A stretch of DNA of 64,000 bases from Pasteurellaceae bacterium (GTDB lineage Bacteria > Pseudomonadota > Gammaproteobacteria > Enterobacterales > Pasteurellaceae), in assembly GCA_900756155.1 (NCBI GenBank), contig CAAEJV010000018.1:50398-114397 (forward strand), given 5' to 3'. Shown here in pieces: positions 58,696 to 64,000 of the stretch. The notes beneath the pieces are model-generated. The model saw only the letters and a program-made list of their open reading frames with translations, did not search any database and was not told the DNA's origin. Made by a program: the position numbers and the translations under genes. How positions within the stretch are numbered: the first letter of the stretch is position 1; the number at the start of each line of letters is the position of its first letter.

Positions 58696-60072
58696 TTAAA
58701 TAAAAAATGCACTTGGTTGGAATAATTTTTCAATTTCTGACACGGATTTCTTGTCATTAATATAAACAATCACATTATCCCCTTCTTCAATAGCAACCTG
58801 ACGACGAGCAATGATTACTTCATTTTTACGTAAAATTGCAGCAATCATCGCCCCTACTGGCAGCTTGATATCACCAATTTGTCTTCCAACCACATTGGAT
58901 GTTGTCGCATCGCCATGTACAACAAGTTCAATGGCTTCCGCGGTACCATGACGCAAAGAGGCCACATTTTTGATATCCCCTTTACGCACATGTCCTAATA
59001 AAGCTGAGATTGTTGCTTGTTGTGGTGAAACCGCAATATCAATGGTTCCGCCTTGAATCAAATTGATATATGCCATGCGTTGAATAAGCACCATGGCTTT
59101 TTTAGCCCCTAGGCGTTTTGCCAGTAACGCTGACATAATATTGGCTTCATCATCCGCACTTAGAGATAAAAAGACATCAACGCTCTCAATATGCTCTTCA
59201 AAAAGTAAATTTTGGTCAGAAGCATCACCATGGAAAACCAGGGTTTTAGAGAGTCTTTCAGCTAAAACTTTCGCTTTTTCTCCATCGCGCTCAATGAGTT
59301 TTACTTGATACTTATCTTCTAACTGTTTTGCAACACCAGAGGCAATATTCCCGCTGCCTACAATCATGATACGCTTGTAGGTTTTCTCAAGGCGTTGCAA
59401 CTCACTCATCACAGCTTTAATATGCTCTGTTGCGCAAATGAAGGTGATTTCGTCTCCCGCCTCAATAATAGTCGAACCTTGCGGGCGAATTAATTTATCA
59501 TTACGTAAAATTGAAATGATACGGCAATCAATATGTGGCATATGCTCTTTAAAAGCGGATAACGCATAGCCCACTAATGGACCACCATAATATGCTTTCA
59601 CGATCACAATGCTAATTCGATTATTAGCAAAATGCGCCACTTGTAAGGCACCTGGATAAGCAATTAAGCGTGTAATCTCATCTGTGACTAAATTCTCTGG
59701 CGAAATCAGATGATCGATTGGTACGTTTTCATCATTAAATAATTTATCTTTCTCACGCAAATATTCCGCATTACGAATACGTGCAATACGGGTTGGGGTA
59801 TTGAAAAGGGTATATCCCAACTGGCAAGCAATCATATTAGTTTCATCAGATGCGGTTACGGCAACCATCAAGTCTGCATCTGCTGCCCCAGCATCTCGTA
59901 AAATCTTGGGTGAAGAAGGCGAACCTTTAACCACACGTAAATCATGCTTATCTTGCAAATTCTGCAAATGTTGGGATTCATTATCGACTAGTGTGATATC
60001 GTTATCTTCACTCACTAAATTTGCTGCAAGTGTTGTACCTACTTGCCCTGCACCTAAAATGATTATTTTCAT
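58696..60072 (-). CDS. trkA: Trk potassium uptake regulator TrkA
   Basis: Peripheral membrane protein (458 aa) that gates TrkH/TrkG by NAD(H) binding. Two RCK modules: Rossmann motifs GAGQVGTTLAANL at the N-terminus and IVGSGNIASGVAKQL in the second half, each with a TrkA-C domain. Its ATG overlaps the stop of the preceding glycosyltransferase (ATGA). Confidence 0.95.
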   Translation of the reverse strand: MKIIILGAGQVGTTLAANLVSEDNDITLVDNESQHLQNLQDKHDLRVVKGSPSSPKILRDAGAADADLMVAVTASDETNMIACQLGYTLFNTPTRIARIRNAEYLREKDKLFNDENVPIDHLISPENLVTDEITRLIAYPGALQVAHFANNRISIVIVKAYYGGPLVGYALSAFKEHMPHIDCRIISILRNDKLIRPQGSTIIEAGDEITFICATEHIKAVMSELQRLEKTYKRIMIVGSGNIASGVAKQLEDKYQVKLIERDGEKAKVLAERLSKTLVFHGDASDQNLLFEEHIESVDVFLSLSADDEANIMSALLAKRLGAKKAMVLIQRMAYINLIQGGTIDIAVSPQQATISALLGHVRKGDIKNVASLRHGTAEAIELVVHGDATTSNVVGRQIGDIKLPVGAMIAAILRKNEVIIARRQVAIEEGDNVIVYINDKKSVSEIEKLFQPSAFFI

Positions 60073-60884
60073 TCTGTTCTCTCCACAACCAAAGATCGGA
60101 TACCAATTTCAGCTGAATTTAGACCGCACTTTAATGCCTCAATACGGCGACAAATAATCGATGTGACTTGTTCTGCTTCTGCCATTTTTTCGGCTGTAAT
60201 CGCTGGATCTTGTTTACCAAATAACAGGCCATCGAGTAAACGTTCCGCATGCATGCCTTCACGACAAAAATGCAACACGCCTACATCTTCAAATAATGTT
60301 GCCACTTTTGCCGTTTTAGTGGTCGCGATGCCCAAGGCTCCATCTTCACCGCCGAGCTCTCGAAATAATTGATGTGTTGGAAATCCGCCACACGCTAAGA
60401 AAAAAGCTTTATTGAAAACGATATTTCCCCCGCAGGTCATGCGCATATATTGCCATGCCTGATCAAAATTAGGGTGTTCAGCATAACGTTGGGCTAAATT
60501 TATCGGCTTTAACGCTAATCTCACTAGCGAAGTATCTGGTTGAAAATGAAAGGTTGCCGCAGCTACTTCTAATGCACCAGGTTCATATGCATCATCTGCA
60601 TCTAAAAATGCGACAAAATCAACCGCACTTTTAGCCGAGAGCATCGCACCCCAATTTCGAGTCATCGCTACACCACTATTTTTCGGCATTTGCTCGACAG
60701 AGATTCTGTCTGGATATTGTTCTGTAAGCTGTAAGGCTAATGCAAATGTATTATCTGTCGACGCATCATCAATCAACCAAAGGTGACCAAGATTATTTTG
60801 CTGCAACACAGACTCTACTGCACGAACAAGCGTTTGTTCAGTGTTATAGCAAGGAATGACGACATCAATTAAAGGCAAATTCAT
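60069..60884 (-). CDS. Family 2 glycosyltransferase
   Basis: GT-A fold transferase (271 aa): DVVIPCYNTEQTLVRAVESV at the N-terminus, WLIDDASTDNT, and the metal-binding FLDADDAYEPGALE. The C-terminal part is unusual for short GT2 enzymes and has no membrane helix. The acceptor is unknown; LPS or another surface glycan is plausible. It abuts rsmB (TAAATG) and overlaps trkA, so it is translationally coupled within a housekeeping operon. From memory this gene is absent between rsmB and trkA in H. influenzae Rd. Confidence 0.85.
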   Translation of the reverse strand: MNLPLIDVVIPCYNTEQTLVRAVESVLQQNNLGHLWLIDDASTDNTFALALQLTEQYPDRISVEQMPKNSGVAMTRNWGAMLSAKSAVDFVAFLDADDAYEPGALEVAAATFHFQPDTSLVRLALKPINLAQRYAEHPNFDQAWQYMRMTCGGNIVFNKAFFLACGGFPTHQLFRELGGEDGALGIATTKTAKVATLFEDVGVLHFCREGMHAERLLDGLLFGKQDPAITAEKMAEAEQVTSIICRRIEALKCGLNSAEIGIRSLVVERTE

Positions 60885-62222
60885 TTAAGTTGACCGTTTT
60901 CTCAATTTTGCATAATAGAAACCATCCCCACCATTCTCTTGTGGTAAGAATTGGATTCCTATCGTATTTTCCGTTTGTTCAAACGGCAATGGCATTAATT
61001 CTGCATCGGGTGTTTCAGCTAAAAAATGCTGTATTTGCTGACTGTTCTCATCAGGAAGCACCGAGCAAGTCGCGTAAAGCAAAATACCATTAGGTTTCAA
61101 TTTTGCCCAAAGCGCTTTTAGAATTTGTCCTTGCAAGGCAACCAATTGAGCAATATCCGTTTCTTGACGTAACCATTTAATATCTGGATGACGACGAATC
61201 ACGCCCGTTGCTGAGCAAGGTGCATCTAATAAAATACGATCAAAGGATGCACCACTTAAACCTATTTCTGAGAGCCACTTATCAGGCTCGGTCGCATCAC
61301 CACAAACAACTGTCGCTTGCTGATTCAAACGGGTAAGATTTTCTTCGACGCGTTTTAAGCGATGAGTCTCCACATCAAGCGCTATTACCTTCGCTTGTGG
61401 CTCCATCTCTAAAATATGTGTAGTCTTCCCACCGGGAGCCGCACAAGCATCTAAAATTAATTCATCATTTTGAGGCTCAAGCAATAAAGCGGACCATTGC
61501 GCATTGAGATCTTGAACTGTTACTGCACCTTGTTCAAAATTTGGTAGTTTCGAGACAGAAAGCGGTTGTGCTAAACGCAAAGCATGTGGATTATCACATT
61601 CAAATGCCTCTATCTCTTGCTCTTCCAACAAAGTGCGGTAAGTTTTTGTGCCATTTTGCTGTTGATTGACCCGTAACCACATCGGTGGCTTTTGGTTATT
61701 CGCCTCAATAATTTCACGCCAATTCGGATAAGATTTTTTGAGTTTATTCACAAACCATTCAGGATGAAGCGTCTGCCAATGCTTATCTACTACGGCAAGA
61801 ATATCCTCTTGCTCTCGTAAGAAGCGACGCAGTACACCATTAACCAAACCACGGAAACTATCTGATTTTAATGATTTTGTGGCATTTACCACTTCATCCA
61901 CTGCAGCATGAGCGGGCACGCGCATATAAAGTAATTGGTACAATCCCACCAATAGCAAGCAGTGCACGATGCGGGTTTTCCCCTTCAATGGCTTATCTAA
62001 TAATTTTTTTATAATATTTTCTAAACGAGGCAATACGCGACAAATACCAAAGGTGATTTCCTGTAATAAAGGTAAATCCTGTGGTTTTACTTGCGATTGC
62101 ACTTCTGGAAGTAACGTTGATAAGGACTTACCTTGATCTAAAACCTGTAAAATCACTTGAGCAGCAATAGCGCGTACCGAAAGTGCGGTCGATTTTTCCG
62201 TTTTTTTTCGTTGAAATACCAT
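60885..62222 (-). CDS. rsmB: 16S rRNA (cytosine(967)-C5)-methyltransferase RsmB
   Basis: Fmu/Sun family enzyme (445 aa). N-terminal NusB-like helical domain, then a SAM domain LDACAAPGGKTTHILEM; catalytic Cys pair in DAPCSATGVIRRHPD and LLYATCSVLPDEN. One-base overlap with fmt (TAATG). Confidence 0.95.
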   Translation of the reverse strand: MVFQRKKTEKSTALSVRAIAAQVILQVLDQGKSLSTLLPEVQSQVKPQDLPLLQEITFGICRVLPRLENIIKKLLDKPLKGKTRIVHCLLLVGLYQLLYMRVPAHAAVDEVVNATKSLKSDSFRGLVNGVLRRFLREQEDILAVVDKHWQTLHPEWFVNKLKKSYPNWREIIEANNQKPPMWLRVNQQQNGTKTYRTLLEEQEIEAFECDNPHALRLAQPLSVSKLPNFEQGAVTVQDLNAQWSALLLEPQNDELILDACAAPGGKTTHILEMEPQAKVIALDVETHRLKRVEENLTRLNQQATVVCGDATEPDKWLSEIGLSGASFDRILLDAPCSATGVIRRHPDIKWLRQETDIAQLVALQGQILKALWAKLKPNGILLYATCSVLPDENSQQIQHFLAETPDAELMPLPFEQTENTIGIQFLPQENGGDGFYYAKLRKRST

Positions 62223-63178
62223 TAGTTTAGAACCTTACCAACCTGGAACCAATCTGCTCGACCATTGAGGAAGTCTTGCACAGACATAGGTTTCTTGCCT
62301 GCGGGCTGAAGTTGCAATAAATTTAAAACGCCTTCTTTCGTGGCAATTTGGATACCTTTTTTATCGACACTTAAAATTGTTCCTGCCGGTTTATCCACAT
62401 GTGGCAATACCTCTGCAGCATAAATTTTTAAGGTTTGTTCATTACTCTGCTCATCAGTTAATTGTAGGAAACTAATCGGCCAAGGATTAAACGCGCGAAC
62501 ATTGCGTTCAAGCTGGACTGCCGATAGCGACCAATCTAATTTAGCCTCTTCTTTAGAAAGTTTCTCTGCATAGTTACTTTGGCTATCATCTTGTTTTTCT
62601 GCAATGAATTTCCCATCTTCCAAATGATCCAAAACATCAATCAATGCAGCTGGCGCAATTTCAGCTAATTTATGGTAAAGCGAGGTTGAGGTTTCTTGCT
62701 CATCAATATCGCAATACACTTTGTGTAACATATCGCCAGTATCTAAGCCTGCATCCATCTGCATAATTGTCACACCAGTTTGTTGATCGCCAGCCCAAAT
62801 AGACCGCTGAATAGGTGCAGCACCACGCCAACGTGGCAAGAGAGAACCATGCACATTTAAACAACCTAAACGAGGCATATCCAACACTGCTTGAGGTAAA
62901 ATCAAACCATAAGCGACAACAACCATTACATCGGCATTTAACGCTTTAAGATCTGCTTGTGCGTCTTCTTTACGTAAGGATTTTGGTTGATAAACAGGAA
63001 TTTGATGCTGTTCTGCTAATTGCTTTACAGGGCTCGCCTGCAATTTTTTACCGCGACCAGCCGGTTTATCTGGCTGCGTATAAACAGCAATAATATTGTG
63101 ATGAGAATTTAAAAGTGCAGCAAGATGTTGTGCTGCGAAGTCCGGCGTACCGGCAAAGATGATATTCAATGATTTCAT
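62222..63178 (-). CDS. fmt: Methionyl-tRNA formyltransferase
   Basis: Formylates initiator Met-tRNA (318 aa). IIFAGTPDFAAQHLAALL at the N-terminus, catalytic block NVHGSLLPRWRGAAPIQRSI (Asn/His), and the C-terminal OB-like domain ending FQVGKVLN. Downstream of def with a USS pair between them. Confidence 0.96.
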   Translation of the reverse strand: MKSLNIIFAGTPDFAAQHLAALLNSHHNIIAVYTQPDKPAGRGKKLQASPVKQLAEQHQIPVYQPKSLRKEDAQADLKALNADVMVVVAYGLILPQAVLDMPRLGCLNVHGSLLPRWRGAAPIQRSIWAGDQQTGVTIMQMDAGLDTGDMLHKVYCDIDEQETSTSLYHKLAEIAPAALIDVLDHLEDGKFIAEKQDDSQSNYAEKLSKEEAKLDWSLSAVQLERNVRAFNPWPISFLQLTDEQSNEQTLKIYAAEVLPHVDKPAGTILSVDKKGIQIATKEGVLNLLQLQPAGKKPMSVQDFLNGRADWFQVGKVLN

Positions 63179-63204
63179 AATGTTCTACGTTATGGCGTTA
63201 ATAG

Positions 63205-63236
63205 GAAAAGTGCGGTCATTTTATACCGCACTTTTG
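63205..63236 (-). terminator. USS-pair hairpin between def and fmt
   Basis: AAAAGTGCGGT and ACCGCACTTTT pair around CATTTTAT in the 59-base gap between def and fmt, genes normally co-transcribed. It may partly attenuate transcription into fmt or serve only as uptake signal. Confidence 0.6.
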
Positions 63237-63237
63237 A

Positions 63238-63747
63238 TTATTGTTTTGCAATTTGTTTTTTATATTTCACTAATTTTTCTTTGATACGTTGACGTTTCAA
63301 CGGTGAAAGATAATCAACAAATAAAATACCGTTTAAATGATCGATTTCATGCTGAATACAGATCGCTAATAAACCATCTGCATCAAGCGTAAATTCTTTT
63401 CCATTACGGTCTAAGGCTTTTACCGTGACTTTTTCTTTACGGGGCACTAAGGCACGGAATCCAGGAATAGATAAACAACCTTCTTCAATGCCTGTTTCAC
63501 CTTCAGAAGCCAAAATTTCTGGATTGATCAACACTAATTGATTTTGTTTGTCACCTTCAATATCAATCGTAATAATACGTTGCAAGATATCTACTTGTGG
63601 AGCGGCAAGACCAATCCCTTCTTCTTGGTACATCGTATCAAACATATCATCTACAATTTTGCGAATGTCATCATTGACTTCTGCAACTGGCTCACAAACA
63701 ACCTTAAGGTGATCATCTGGATAAATTAATACATTAAGTGCGGTCAT
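63238..63747 (-). CDS. def: Peptide deformylase
   Basis: Iron metallopeptidase (169 aa) removing N-formyl from nascent proteins. Three family motifs: EGIGLAAPQ, EGCLSIPG and QHEIDHLNG (metal His pair). Start ATG at 63747; a USS lies within its first codons (TALNV from GACCGCACTTAAT). Confidence 0.96.
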   Translation of the reverse strand: MTALNVLIYPDDHLKVVCEPVAEVNDDIRKIVDDMFDTMYQEEGIGLAAPQVDILQRIITIDIEGDKQNQLVLINPEILASEGETGIEEGCLSIPGFRALVPRKEKVTVKALDRNGKEFTLDADGLLAICIQHEIDHLNGILFVDYLSPLKRQRIKEKLVKYKKQIAKQ

Positions 63748-63830
63748 ATTTTCTCTTGTTTTATTAAAATTACGGCGGTGATTGTATCATAGAATCAACG
63801 CTTTGCTAAAATATTGAAAACTCCATAAAC

Positions 63831-63862
63831 AAAAACCCCAAGCCATTCAGCTCGGGGTTCAC
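63831..63862 (-). terminator. rRNA operon terminator
   Basis: On the minus strand AACCCCGAGC-TGAATG-GCTTGGGGTT with one mismatch, followed by TTTTG: a strong intrinsic terminator about 10 bases after the 5S rRNA. Confidence 0.85.
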
Positions 63863-63868
63863 ATTCAC

Positions 63869-63987
63869 TACCTGGCGGTGTCCTACTCTCACATGGGGAA
63901 ACCCCACACTACCATCGGCGCATCGGCGTTTCACTTCTGAGTTCGGTATGGGGTCAGGTGGGACCACCGCTCTATCGCCGCCAGGAT
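63869..63987 (-). rRNA. rrf: 5S ribosomal RNA
   Basis: On the minus strand: CCTGGCGGCGATAGAGCGGT near the 5' end, then GGTCCCACCTGACCCCATAC, CGAACTCAGAAGTGAAACGC, CGATGGTAGTGTGGGG and CACCGCCAGG at the 3' end. It closely matches E. coli 5S and the two ends pair (CCTGGCGG with CCGCCAGG). The 23S and 16S genes should lie just beyond the right edge. The exact mature ends may differ by a few bases. Confidence 0.95.
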
Positions 63988-64000
63988 TATTCCTTTAATA

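Noticed and set aside
1..64000. Tetranucleotide phase-variation tracts, prophage, insertion sequences, tRNA genes
   Set aside because: I looked for long CAAT/GCAA-type repeats, integrases, transposases and tRNA-like cloverleafs and saw none; a tRNAscan or repeat finder could still reveal weak cases.

Overview
The window is chromosomal DNA of a Haemophilus species (Pasteurellaceae). The 9-mer AAGTGCGGT and its complement, the Hin-type DNA uptake signal sequence (USS), recur throughout, often as inverted pairs that form terminators. Gene content and order match the Haemophilus core genome, with e(P4), PnuC and the peroxiredoxin-glutaredoxin fusion present and no rpoS beside nlpD. Species is not certain; H. 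parainfluenzae or a close relative fits best.

Layout. 1-4.5 kb (minus): proS 5' part, nlpD, a small nlpD-like lipoprotein, yqaA, surE, truD. 4.7-6.6 kb (plus): rraB, a SIMPL protein, slyD. 6.7-8.6 kb (minus): hslU, hslV behind a sigma-32-like promoter. 8.7-16.3 kb: aphA, rmuC, yqhA, hslR (minus), nudE, an OPT transporter, a small membrane protein, cysQ. 16.3-25.3 kb: pentose phosphate genes zwf, pgl and gnd, with about 5 kb of accessory DNA between pgl and gnd (three tandem DUF1176 genes, a GNAT gene and its broken duplicate, an unknown lipoprotein, two small unknown proteins, hairpin repeats). 25.4-32.6 kb: DUF4298 gene, a glycine-zipper lipoprotein, srmB (minus), trmN6, pnuC (minus), rapA, rluA. 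32.6-46.3 kb (minus): the complete alpha, spc and S10 ribosomal operons with recognisable promoters and leaders. 46.6-49.7 kb (minus): ftsY-ftsE-ftsX. 49.8-50.9 kb: rsmD, trmL. 50.9-51.3 kb: a CRP-controlled intergenic block with a Ser-rich mini-ORF and paired palindromes. 51.3-52.7 kb (minus): glpG-glpR. 52.8-58.2 kb: DUF5389-like gene, PGdx (minus) divergent from oxyR-fabR, hel/e(P4) (minus), ftsB-ispD-ispF. 58.2-63.8 kb (minus): def-fmt-rsmB-glycosyltransferase-trkA and mscL. 63.87 kb to the end: 5S rRNA and terminator of an rRNA operon on the minus strand.

How it works together. Most of the window is translation, secretion, division and envelope housekeeping. A second theme is phosphate-ester and nucleotide scavenging: AphA, SurE, e(P4) and PnuC can together convert NAD/NMN to nicotinamide riboside and import it, and CRP-like sites lie beside aphA, pnuC and hel. 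I saw no prophage, insertion sequence, CRISPR array or tRNA gene. The least explained regions are the pgl-gnd interval (18.6-23.9 kb) and the CRP-controlled block at 50.95-51.36 kb.
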